Assembly: GCA_045533195.1 (NCBI GenBank)
Contig: JAZSHI010000055.1
Location: 1 to 64,000, forward strand
Direction of reading: 5' to 3'
DNA from: SIG607 sp045533195
GTDB taxonomy: Bacteria; Bacillota; Clostridia; Oscillospirales; Acutalibacteraceae
Length of the DNA stretch: 64,000 bases
Under the pieces are notes generated by a model. That model saw only the letters and a program-made list of their open reading frames with translations. It ran no database searches and was not told the DNA's origin. Position numbers and translations under genes: made by a program. Below are positions 33,537 through 41,200 of the stretch, piece after piece (position 1 is the stretch's first letter; each line of letters opens with the position of its first letter).

Positions 33537-36038
33537 ATGAAATTCTCTTTTTCAACTAAAGGTTGGCACTCAGTTTCTTTTGATGAGTTTTGTTTTGTTG
33601 CTAATGAACTGAAATTTCAGGGCATAGAGCTTCATAATATATATAACAATCTTTTTACCGATAAAAACGGTGCTTTCAGCGAACACAACGCGCCTCTTAC
33701 TTTAAGAAAACTGTATGAAAAGAAACTTACCGTTCCTTGTATTGATACCATAAGCAATATCGGTGAGAAAAACGAAAAAGAAAAAAGTGTTGATGAAATA
33801 AAGAAATGTCTTAACATTGCAAGTAATCTGCATATTCCTTTTGTAAGACTTCACGCTTCACATTCATCCCATGCCGAGACAGCCGTAAATAACGTTATAA
33901 GCATTATTGAAGAAACCCTTTCTTTAGCAGAAGAAAAGGGGATAGCGCTTCTTCTTGAAACCTCGGGCATCTTTTCAAATACCGAGCTTTTAAGAGATGT
34001 TCTTGAACGCTTTGCAAGTGACAGTCTTTCTGCGCTTCTTGATATGTATTCCGCTTTTTTTGAAGGCAAAGAAGATGCTGAGCAGATTATTAAGAATCTC
34101 GGCGCATACGTTAAACACGTGCATATAAGAGATGCTGTAAAAACCGAGGACGGATACGAACACTGTCTTATCGGTGAGGGCGAACTGCCTATTGACGAAA
34201 TGATGTTGGCGCTCAGAAGTGTTAACTATGACGGATATTTTTCTCTTATCTGGGATCCTGCTTGGTGCGAAGAGCTTGACGATATGGAGATTATTTTCTC
34301 TCAGTTTGTTAACTTTATGAAGCAGTATGGTGATATTTCCCGTAACGAATCAACCCTTTATTATAATAAATCTCACACAGGCAAATATGTGTGGAAAAAG
34401 GATTTGCTTATTGATTTAACCTTCCCGCAGGTGCTTGATAAGATGGTTGAGGAGTTTCCCGACCAGTATGCCTTTAAATATACTACTCTTGACTATACAA
34501 GAACCTACAGCGAGTTCAGAGATGATGTTGACACCTTTGCACGCGCTCTTGTTGCTATGGGTGTTAAAGCAGGTTCAAAGGTTGCGGTATGGGCTTCTAA
34601 CGTACCCCAGTGGTATATTGCTTTCTGGGCAACCACCAAAATCGGCGCAATCCTTGTGACCGTTAATACTGCCTATAAAATTCACGAGGCAGAATATCTT
34701 TTAAAGCAGTCTGACACCCACACTCTTATTATGACCGAGGGTAGTAAGGATACAAATTACGGCGAAATTATTGCAAAGCTTTGCCCCGAACTTGATAATA
34801 TGAAATCAGGTCAGGCGCTTCACAGTAAAAAGCTTCCGTTTTTAAGAAACGTAATTACCGTAGGCTTTAAGCAGAAGGGATGTATGACCTGGAGTGAAGC
34901 TGTTGCCCGTTCAAGCGAGACTTCCCTTAGTGAAGTTTATAGAATGGCTTCACTGGTTGATAAGGACGACGTATGTAATATGCAATATACTTCGGGAACT
35001 ACAGGCTTCCCAAAGGGTGTTATGCTTACCCATTATAACGTTGTAAATAACGGTAAGTATATAGGCGACCATATGGATTTATCTACTGCAGACAGAATGA
35101 TGATTCAGGTGCCTATGTTCCATTGTTTCGGTATGGTGCTTTCTATGACAGCGTCTATGACACACGGAACTACTATGTATCCTATGCCGTATTTTTCACC
35201 AAAGCCTTCGCTTTCCTGCGTTCACAATGAACATATTACCGCCTTTAACGGTGTGCCTACTATGTTTATTGCTATGATGCAGCATCCCGATTTCGATAAA
35301 ACCGATTTTTCTTATATGAGAGTCGGTATTATGGCAGGTTCAAACTGTCCTGCTGACCTTATGAAAAAGGCGGCAGATGTTATGAATATGAAGGAAATTG
35401 TATCTGTTTACGGACAGACCGAGGCAAGTCCTGGATGTACTATGAGCAGCTGGTACGACTCATTAGAGGTGCGAACTGAAACTGTCGGAAGCGCATTTGC
35501 AAATGTAGAATGTAAAATCATTGATCCTGAAACGGGAGAGGACTGCCCTGATGGAGTTAACGGTGAATTTGTAGCCCGAGGTTATAATATTATGAAGGGC
35601 TACTACAAAATGCCGAAGGCTACCGCATCTGCAATTGATAAAGAAGGATGGCTTCATACGGGTGATTTGGCTTGTAGAAGACCTGACGGAAATTATCTTA
35701 TCACGGGACGATTAAAGGATATGATTATCAGAGGCGGCGAAAATATCTATCCCAAAGAAATTGAAGAGTTTATTTTCACCTGTCCTAAGGTTAGTGACGT
35801 TCAGGTAATAGGTGTGCCCGATAAACAGTACGGCGAAGAAATTATGGCGTGTATCATTCTTAAAGAGGGTGAGACTATGACCGAAGAGGAAATCAAAGGT
35901 TATATTGCCGCTAATATGGCGCGTCATAAGGTTCCGCGTTACATTGATTTTGTTGATAAATTCCCCATGAATGCGGCAGGTAAAATATTAAAATACAAAA
36001 TGCGCGAAGATGCCGCTAAGAAATTAGGTCTTGAATAA
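33537..36038 (+). CDS. TIM-barrel (sugar-phosphate-isomerase-like)/acyl-CoA synthetase fusion
   Basis: 833 residues, two enzymes in one chain. Residues 1-~265 resemble xylose-isomerase-like/AP-endonuclease-2 TIM barrels (FCFVANELKFQGIELHN, PFVRLHASHSSH, IALLLETSG, HVHIRDA, GEGELPIDEMMLAL). From ~285 an AMP-forming ligase follows: P-loop YTSGTTGFPKGVMLTH (~483), YGQTEASPG, WLHTGDLACRRPDGNY, IRGGENIYPKEIEEF and catalytic AGKILKYKMR. The ligase half is of the FadD/YngI type and differs from the two XRE-cupin ligases. Under the Leu T-box, isovalerate activation for leucine is a reasonable guess. The barrel's substrate is unknown. The stop overlaps the next ATG. Confidence 0.85.
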   Translation: MKFSFSTKGWHSVSFDEFCFVANELKFQGIELHNIYNNLFTDKNGAFSEHNAPLTLRKLYEKKLTVPCIDTISNIGEKNEKEKSVDEIKKCLNIASNLHIPFVRLHASHSSHAETAVNNVISIIEETLSLAEEKGIALLLETSGIFSNTELLRDVLERFASDSLSALLDMYSAFFEGKEDAEQIIKNLGAYVKHVHIRDAVKTEDGYEHCLIGEGELPIDEMMLALRSVNYDGYFSLIWDPAWCEELDDMEIIFSQFVNFMKQYGDISRNESTLYYNKSHTGKYVWKKDLLIDLTFPQVLDKMVEEFPDQYAFKYTTLDYTRTYSEFRDDVDTFARALVAMGVKAGSKVAVWASNVPQWYIAFWATTKIGAILVTVNTAYKIHEAEYLLKQSDTHTLIMTEGSKDTNYGEIIAKLCPELDNMKSGQALHSKKLPFLRNVITVGFKQKGCMTWSEAVARSSETSLSEVYRMASLVDKDDVCNMQYTSGTTGFPKGVMLTHYNVVNNGKYIGDHMDLSTADRMMIQVPMFHCFGMVLSMTASMTHGTTMYPMPYFSPKPSLSCVHNEHITAFNGVPTMFIAMMQHPDFDKTDFSYMRVGIMAGSNCPADLMKKAADVMNMKEIVSVYGQTEASPGCTMSSWYDSLEVRTETVGSAFANVECKIIDPETGEDCPDGVNGEFVARGYNIMKGYYKMPKATASAIDKEGWLHTGDLACRRPDGNYLITGRLKDMIIRGGENIYPKEIEEFIFTCPKVSDVQVIGVPDKQYGEEIMACIILKEGETMTEEEIKGYIAANMARHKVPRYIDFVDKFPMNAAGKILKYKMREDAAKKLGLE

Positions 36039-36844
36039 TGGTAGAAAATAAATTTTTTGCGGTTGATTCACACTGTCATATTTATCCCGAAAAGATTGCC
36101 GAAAAGGCGGTTGCAGGTACCGATAAATTTTACGATACCGTTGCTGCTGGAACCGGTACGGTTAATAATCTTTTTGCTATGGGTGAAAAAGCGGGAATTG
36201 ACCACTATGTGGTGCAGTCTGTGGCTACTACCCCAAAGCAAGTGAAAAGTATTAATGAGTTTATAGCTCAAACTGTAAACAATGCGAAGGGTAAACTTAC
36301 GGGACTCGGCACCTTGCATCCTGACTGCGAAGACATAAAGGGTGATGTTAAACATCTCATTGAGCTCGGTCTTAAGGGAGTTAAACTTCATCCCGATATT
36401 CAGCAGTTTCCTTGCGATAACAATAACTGTATGAAAATATATGAGCTTTGCGAGGAAAACGGTCTTATAGTCCTTATGCATACGGGGGATTACAGATATG
36501 ATTATTCCAATCCAAACAGGGTTAAGCCTATTCTTGAAAGCTTTAAAGAACTTAAATTTATAGGCGCTCATTTGGCGGGTTGGTCGATATGGAGTAAGGC
36601 TTACGAAGAACTCAGTCAATATCCTAATCTTTACGTGGACTGTTCTTCTTGCTTTGGCTTTGGAAACGTAAAAGAAATAGAGAGTATTATGAAAAAATAC
36701 GGCGCTGACAGAATTCTTTTTGGTACCGATTATCCTATGTGGGATCCAAAAAAGGAAATGGAAACCTTTTTATCCCTTGATTTTACCGACAGCGAAAAGG
36801 AAAAAATGTTGGGACTTAATGCTAAAAAACTATTTGGTATATAA
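36038..36844 (+). CDS. Amidohydrolase-superfamily metal-dependent hydrolase (COG2159-like)
   Basis: 268-residue amidohydrolase with the metal motif VDSHCHIYPEK, GLGTLHPDCED, KGVKLHPDIQQF, VLMHTGDY, FIGAHLAGW and the distal Asp in RILFGTDYPMWDP. This group includes decarboxylases such as the ACMSD type as well as hydrolases. The ATG overlaps the previous stop (TAATG), which makes it the last gene of the Leu T-box operon, and a strong terminator follows. A role in releasing a branched-chain acid, for example from an amide or carboxylated precursor, is inference; the substrate is not identifiable. Confidence 0.85.
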   Translation: MVENKFFAVDSHCHIYPEKIAEKAVAGTDKFYDTVAAGTGTVNNLFAMGEKAGIDHYVVQSVATTPKQVKSINEFIAQTVNNAKGKLTGLGTLHPDCEDIKGDVKHLIELGLKGVKLHPDIQQFPCDNNNCMKIYELCEENGLIVLMHTGDYRYDYSNPNRVKPILESFKELKFIGAHLAGWSIWSKAYEELSQYPNLYVDCSSCFGFGNVKEIESIMKKYGADRILFGTDYPMWDPKKEMETFLSLDFTDSEKEKMLGLNAKKLFGI

Positions 36845-36855
36845 AAAAGCTTTTT

Positions 36856-36898
36856 AAAGGTCTGTTTTTACAAAAAAACAGACCTTTATTATTTTTTT
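36856..36898 (+). terminator. Intrinsic terminator of the Leu T-box operon
   Basis: 14-bp stem (36856-36869 with 36874-36887) based on ggtctg/cagacc with flanking A-T pairs, a 4-nt loop, then a run of seven T. Confidence 0.92.
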
Positions 36899-36907
36899 GG
36901 TTTATTG

Positions 36908-36913
36908 TATAAT
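36908..36913 (+). promoter_or_regulatory. -10 element of the PfkB-AraC gene
   Basis: TATAAT at 36908-36913, 18 bases before the start codon, with no good -35 hexamer (the region is the U-tract of the preceding terminator). A weak -35 is compatible with an activator-dependent promoter, perhaps autoregulated by the AraC domain of the protein it drives. Confidence 0.5.
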
Positions 36914-36930
36914 AAAAAAGAGGTGGAACT

Positions 36931-38154
36931 ATGAGAATATTGAATTTTGGTTCATGCAATATCGATTACGTTTATACAGTTGAGCATATAGTTATCCCCG
37001 GTGAGACTATATCAAGCAATAAACTTGAATTGTTCGCAGGTGGCAAAGGTTTAAATCAATCCATTGCTGCAGCTAGGGCAGGGGCTAAAGTTTTTCATGC
37101 AGGATGTCTCGGTAACGACGGACAAATGCTCAAAGATGTGCTTTATGAAAGCGGAGTAGATGTATCTAACATAACCGAACTCGACACAAAAAACGGTCAC
37201 GCTGTAATTCAGGTCAGCAGTCAGGGCGAAAACAGTATTTTTCTTTATCCGGGTTCTAACGCTCTTGTTACTAAGGAAATTATAGACAGAGTCCTTGAAA
37301 AATTTGATGAAAATGATATATTGCTTTTACAAAATGAAATAAGCAACGTACCCTACATTATTGACAAGGCATATCTGAAGGGAATGAAGATTGCCTTTAA
37401 TCCTGCGCCTTTTTCGGAAAGCCTTAAAGAAATTGATTTTAATAAGCTTAGCTTCCTTATTCTTAACGAAACCGAAGCGATGGGCTTTACGGAAATTAAA
37501 GATATTGAAAAATGTCTTGATTATATTTGCGGTACATATAAGGAACTTACAGTTATTTTGACAGTAGGAAAAGACGGCAGTATTTACTGTCGTAACGGAG
37601 AAATTATTCGTCAAGCTGCATTTGACGTAAAGGCAATTGATACAACGGCGGCGGGGGATACCTTTATCGGTTATTTTCTTGCATCAATTTGTAATGGTGT
37701 AAGCATTAAAAAAGCGCTAAAAACGGCAAGTTGCGCCTCGGCAATTACAGTATCTAAAATGGGGGCTTCTCCGTCAATACCTTACATAAAAGAGGTAGAA
37801 GCAGCTTTACCGGATCTTTGTGAATGTCCGTTAAATACCAGAAAAAGCCAAGTGAAAAAAATTGAAGATTATATTGAAGAAAATCTTAAAACTGCCGACA
37901 TAAAGGAACTTGCGAAAATTTTAGGATATACAAAGGAATACACAGGCAATATTGTAAAGAAAGAAACGGGAATTACTTTTTCTGCTCTTTTACAGAAAAA
38001 AAGATGTGAAAGGGCGGCAGAGCTTCTCATTAATACTAATATTGGTGTCGGCGAAATAATAGAAGAAATTGGTTATGCTAATCAGTCGTTTTTTAGAAAA
38101 CAATTCAAAGAAATGTACGGATTAACACCCCTTAATTTCAGAAAGGAAAATTAA
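36931..38154 (+). CDS. PfkB-family sugar kinase fused to an AraC-type DNA-binding domain
   Basis: 407 residues. The first ~295 are a ribokinase-like kinase: GGKGLNQSIAAARAGA (PfkB signature 1), NEISNVPYIIDKA, FNPAPFS, LNETEA and DTTAAGDTFIGYFLA (signature 2 with the catalytic Asp). Residues ~305-407 are a double helix-turn-helix of the AraC/XylS family (TADIKELAKILGYTKEY, VGEIIEEIGYANQSFFRKQFKEMYG). GAGGTGG is the ribosome binding site. The nucleoside hydrolase gene starts 1 base after the stop, suggesting ribose phosphorylation after nucleoside cleavage. Kinase and regulator in one chain suggests that substrate or product binding controls its own transcription; this is inference. Confidence 0.9.
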   Translation: MRILNFGSCNIDYVYTVEHIVIPGETISSNKLELFAGGKGLNQSIAAARAGAKVFHAGCLGNDGQMLKDVLYESGVDVSNITELDTKNGHAVIQVSSQGENSIFLYPGSNALVTKEIIDRVLEKFDENDILLLQNEISNVPYIIDKAYLKGMKIAFNPAPFSESLKEIDFNKLSFLILNETEAMGFTEIKDIEKCLDYICGTYKELTVILTVGKDGSIYCRNGEIIRQAAFDVKAIDTTAAGDTFIGYFLASICNGVSIKKALKTASCASAITVSKMGASPSIPYIKEVEAALPDLCECPLNTRKSQVKKIEDYIEENLKTADIKELAKILGYTKEYTGNIVKKETGITFSALLQKKRCERAAELLINTNIGVGEIIEEIGYANQSFFRKQFKEMYGLTPLNFRKEN

Positions 38155-38155
38155 A

Positions 38156-39028
38156 ATGGATAAAGCTTTAATTATACCTGAGGGAAATATAGACGTAGTG
38201 ATTGATACTGATGCCTTTGCAGACAGTATTTGGGAAATGGATGACCAATATGCTATTGCTTATCTTTTATCCTTTGATAAGTTTAACGTAAAAGCGTTTT
38301 ACACCTATCAAAACACCGACGATTTTGTTAGAGGAATTAGTGAGGTTGTTACTCGATGTGGAAGAAATGACCTTAATTCAGTGATTTTTAAAGGCTGTTC
38401 TAAAGGGACAGATGTTAACAGTCCCGAAAAAAGCGAAGCAGTTTTAGAACTTATTGAACGCAGCAAAAACTATAGCAAGGAAAATCCGCTTTACGTAATT
38501 GCAATAGGTCCTATGACAAACATTGCTGATGCTTTGCTTATTAATCCAACACTTAGCGAACGTATTATAATTGTTGCTCTTATGGGACACGATTTTAATC
38601 AACCTGATACCAATGAGTATAATCTTCAAAAGGATATTGTTGCTTCTAAGGTTATTGTGGAAAGTGATGTACCTCTTATGCTCGTGCCTTGTATCGACGT
38701 TGCAAAAAAACTTGTTATGTCCTATACCGAATGTGTGAATGAGTGGAGCGGTAAAAACGCAATCGGTGATTATCTTATTTACTGTATGAGCCGTATGACT
38801 AACGAAGCATCTTTGCCAAAACTTGCCCGAGTAATATGGGATGCCGTTCCCGTTGCTCTTCTCGCACGTCCCGAGTGGGTTACTTATGAAATAACCGAAA
38901 GACCGTGGCTTACCTTTGATAAGCATTGGCTTTTCGGCAAAAATGACGGTAAAATTTTATTCGTTAGCGATATAGATGGCGAAAGCATAAAAAAAGATAT
39001 GTTTGAAAGGATAAAATACTATAAATAA
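38156..39028 (+). CDS. Nucleoside hydrolase (IunH-type)
   Basis: 290-residue member of the Ca2+-dependent nucleoside hydrolase family, which splits ribonucleosides into base and ribose. The N-terminal metal site is an expanded variant, DTDAFADSIWEMDDQYAIA, in which DTD and DD are separated by extra residues as in the family's NEIDDQFA-type subgroup. VIAIGPMTNIADAL and LARPEWVTYE are further family matches. It is directly downstream of the PfkB-AraC fusion and is followed by a strong terminator. The pair would convert nucleosides to ribose 5-phosphate plus free base. Base preference is unknown. Confidence 0.85.
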   Translation: MDKALIIPEGNIDVVIDTDAFADSIWEMDDQYAIAYLLSFDKFNVKAFYTYQNTDDFVRGISEVVTRCGRNDLNSVIFKGCSKGTDVNSPEKSEAVLELIERSKNYSKENPLYVIAIGPMTNIADALLINPTLSERIIIVALMGHDFNQPDTNEYNLQKDIVASKVIVESDVPLMLVPCIDVAKKLVMSYTECVNEWSGKNAIGDYLIYCMSRMTNEASLPKLARVIWDAVPVALLARPEWVTYEITERPWLTFDKHWLFGKNDGKILFVSDIDGESIKKDMFERIKYYK

Positions 39029-39059
39029 TCTAACAATACTTAGTTTTTACGATTTTTTT

Positions 39060-39101
39060 AGGCAATACGAAGAATTTTCTTCGTATTGCCTATTTTTTTT
39101 T
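39060..39101 (+). terminator. Intrinsic terminator after the nucleoside hydrolase gene
   Basis: Near-perfect 14-bp stem (39060-39073 with 39078-39091; core ggcaatacgaag/cttcgtattgcc) followed by nine T (39093-39101). The A/T symmetry could allow function on both strands. Confidence 0.95.
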
Positions 39102-39141
39102 GATAAAACAATAAAAAATTTATAAAAATTTAAAAAAACTA

Positions 39142-39170
39142 TTGCAATTTATATAAAAGTGCTCTATAAT
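39142..39170 (+). promoter_or_regulatory. Promoter of the mraZ division cluster
   Basis: TTGCAA (39142-39147), 17-bp spacer, TATAAT (39165-39170), directly upstream of the predicted MraZ boxes. Confidence 0.8.
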
Positions 39171-39177
39171 AACATTA

Positions 39178-39225
39178 AAAGTGGTTCAAAGTGGAGTAAA
39201 AATCCATTGAAGTGTAGCAAAGTGG
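39178..39225 (+). promoter_or_regulatory. Predicted MraZ operator: phased AAAGTGG boxes
   Basis: AAAGTGG at 39178-39184, 39188-39194 and 39219-39225, with a variant GAAGTGT at 39209-39215. Starts are offset by 10, 21 and 10 bases, so the boxes lie on one DNA face. This matches the AAAGTG-type repeats bound by MraZ in other Gram-positive lineages and indicates autoregulation of the cluster. Confidence 0.8.
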
Positions 39226-39249
39226 TGAAAATGAAGGGGGTGAAGCTCT

Positions 39250-39675
39250 GTGTTATACGGTGGATATCAACATAATATCGATAAGAAGGGCAGAGTGTTC
39301 ATTCCTTCTAAAATGCGTGAAGAACTGGGAGCAGAGTTTATTATCTGTAAAGGTATTTACGGAAAAAGATGTCTTTGCGTTTATTCAATGGCACAATGGG
39401 AAAAGCTTGTTGAAAATATAGGCACTCTTCCCGTAACCAAATCAAGTGTTGTAAAGCGTTTTCTTTATGACGGCGCATTTAATGTTGAATGCGATGCACA
39501 GGGAAGAATACTAATTCCCGTCGCTTTAAGAGAATATGCTGAACTTGAGGCTGAGGCGCATATAATCGGTATGGACACAAATCTTGAAATATGGAATACT
39601 TCTCTTTGGCAACAAGAAAACGAAACATATACCCCCGAATCTGTTGCTTCTATTATGGAAGAGCTTAACTTTTAG
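39250..39675 (+). CDS. mraZ: Transcriptional regulator MraZ
   Basis: 141-residue AbrB-fold regulator that forms multimeric rings and represses its own division/cell-wall operon. It contains two SpoVT/AbrB-like repeats: YGGYQHNIDKKGRVFIPSKMREELG and, later, FNVECDAQGRILIPVALREY (key DxKGR and DxxGR turns at about residues 10-14 and 81-85). The start is GTG 39250 preceded by GGGGGTG. Upstream boxes of the matching type support the call. rsmH follows after 11 bp. Confidence 0.96.
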   Translation: MLYGGYQHNIDKKGRVFIPSKMREELGAEFIICKGIYGKRCLCVYSMAQWEKLVENIGTLPVTKSSVVKRFLYDGAFNVECDAQGRILIPVALREYAELEAEAHIIGMDTNLEIWNTSLWQQENETYTPESVASIMEELNF

Positions 39676-39686
39676 GGTGAAGAAGT

Positions 39687-40607
39687 ATGGAGTTTAAGCA
39701 TTATTCGGTACTTCTTAAAGAGACTATTGAAGAACTCGATATAAAACCCGACGGAATATATGTTGACGGAACGGCAGGCGGAGCAGGACATTCAAGTCAA
39801 ATTGCGAAGCAATTAAAGGGCGGTATGCTATACGCTCTTGACCAAGACCCTGACGCTGTTGCAGTTGCCACCGAAAGATTAAAGGGTTTACCCGCTAAGG
39901 TAATTAAAAGCAATTTTTCCAATATGAAAAACGTGCTGAGTGCCGAGGGTGTCCAAAAGGTTGACGGAATACTTTTAGACCTTGGTGTTTCTTCCTATCA
40001 GCTTGATGAAGGCGAAAGAGGTTTTTCCTATCATAAAGATGCTTTCCTTGATATGAGGATGAGCAAAGAAGGAAAAACGGCGGCTGACCTTGTAAATAAT
40101 TTATCGGTTTACGAGTTGGCTGATATATTCAGACTTTACGGCGAAGAAAAATTCGCTATGAAAATAGCAAGAGAAATAGTAAAGGAAAGAGAAAAGGCTA
40201 CAATTGACCGTACCGTAAGGTTGGCAGAGATAATTGCAAACAGTGTACCTGCGGCGGCAAGACGTGACGGGCACCCTGCAAGAAAATGCTTTCAGGCATT
40301 AAGAATTGCCGTTAACGGAGAGCTTGACGTATTAAAAGCCGTTCTTGACGATGCTTTTGATTTGCTGAAAACGGGCGGCGTACTTGCAATAATTACCTTT
40401 CATTCACTGGAAGATTTAATGGTAAAACATAAATTCAAAGAGTTTTGCGTTGGCTGTACCTGTCCTTCTGATATACCGGTTTGTGTATGCGGAAAAACAC
40501 CTCGGGGAAAGGTTATTCACAAAAAAGGAATTGAACCTTCCGCTCAGGAATTAAGCGAAAACGCGAGAAGCCGAAGCGCTAAACTCAGGACTATAATAAA
40601 ACTATAA
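39687..40607 (+). CDS. rsmH: 16S rRNA (cytosine1402-N4)-methyltransferase RsmH
   Basis: SAM-dependent N4-methyltransferase acting on C1402 in the ribosomal P site. The 306-residue protein has YVDGTAGGAGHSSQIA (motif I), LYALDQDPDAVAVA, DGILLDLGVSSYQLDEGERGF-type motif (DLGVSSYQLD visible), LAIITFHSLEDLMVK and the closing NARSRSAKLR. Order mraZ-rsmH-ftsL is canonical. Start ATG is preceded by GGGTGAAG. Length is normal. Confidence 0.97.
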   Translation: MEFKHYSVLLKETIEELDIKPDGIYVDGTAGGAGHSSQIAKQLKGGMLYALDQDPDAVAVATERLKGLPAKVIKSNFSNMKNVLSAEGVQKVDGILLDLGVSSYQLDEGERGFSYHKDAFLDMRMSKEGKTAADLVNNLSVYELADIFRLYGEEKFAMKIAREIVKEREKATIDRTVRLAEIIANSVPAAARRDGHPARKCFQALRIAVNGELDVLKAVLDDAFDLLKTGGVLAIITFHSLEDLMVKHKFKEFCVGCTCPSDIPVCVCGKTPRGKVIHKKGIEPSAQELSENARSRSAKLRTIIKL

Positions 40608-40618
40608 GGATGAGGCAA

Positions 40619-41092
40619 ATGAACAATCTTAAATATTATAACGATGCTTTAGCATATGATTTTCAGATGTTTATGCCAAAAGCAAAACCTGAACCTATAT
40701 CAGAAGATAAAGTTATAAAAATGCCTTCTCAGAATACAAAAAAATACAGCAAAAAGAAGGCGGCAACACTTCGTGTTTCAAACAGCGCTTTTGCTATATT
40801 TGCTACTGTTGTGCTTGTAGGGGCACTTTGCGCTAATTTGTGTATGAGAATTCGGGTTAATGAACTGAATAACAATATAAACGAGGCAAAAACCTTACTT
40901 AACGAGAAGCAGAGCGAGAGCGTTGCTTTGCAGATGGAATATGAAAACAGAATTTCCTATATAAATCTCGAGGCTGAAGCAACAGAGCTTGGTATGAGAA
41001 AACTCGACCAGAATCAAGTTGTATATATTCGTGTAAACGATAAAAATATGGCAAGAACTGCTGACGGAAAAATTTTAACATCAAATAAATAA
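40619..41092 (+). CDS. ftsL: FtsL-type septum formation protein
   Basis: 157-residue bitopic division protein: a ~55-residue basic cytoplasmic part, one membrane span (FAIFATVVLVGALCANLCM, about residues 58-76), then a coiled-coil-like stretch (VNELNNNINEAKTLLNEKQ) and the short extracytoplasmic end with ATELGMRKLDQNQVVYI, typical for FtsL/DivIC. ATG 40610 has a ribosome binding site directly abutting it; ATG 40619 is 8 bases from AAGGA and is preferred. Position between rsmH and the division PBP supports FtsL. The primary sequence is too divergent for a stronger claim. Confidence 0.85.
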   Translation: MNNLKYYNDALAYDFQMFMPKAKPEPISEDKVIKMPSQNTKKYSKKKAATLRVSNSAFAIFATVVLVGALCANLCMRIRVNELNNNINEAKTLLNEKQSESVALQMEYENRISYINLEAEATELGMRKLDQNQVVYIRVNDKNMARTADGKILTSNK

Positions 41093-41100
41093 AGGGTTGT

Positions 41101-41160
41101 CGCATAGAAGTCTATGCGGTATAATATAAATAAAGATACGGGAGTTGAAAATTCAACTCT
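41101..41160 (+). promoter_or_regulatory. Two tandem hairpins before the PASTA-PBP gene
   Basis: cgcatag/ctatgcg (41101-41107 with 41112-41118) and gagttgaa/ttcaactc (41142-41149 with 41152-41159), in the 108-bp gap between ftsL and the PBP start. No clean T-run follows either. They may set mRNA stability or partial termination; function not shown. Confidence 0.5.
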
Positions 41161-41200
41161 CGTTTCAAGCGTTTTTAAAGTATATGAAAAGAGGATGATT

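Noticed and set aside
41114..41200. Start of the PASTA-PBP 29 codons upstream
   Set aside because: The extension runs through two hairpins, lacks a ribosome binding site and is unlike PBP N-termini; ATG 41201 has GAGGA at good distance.
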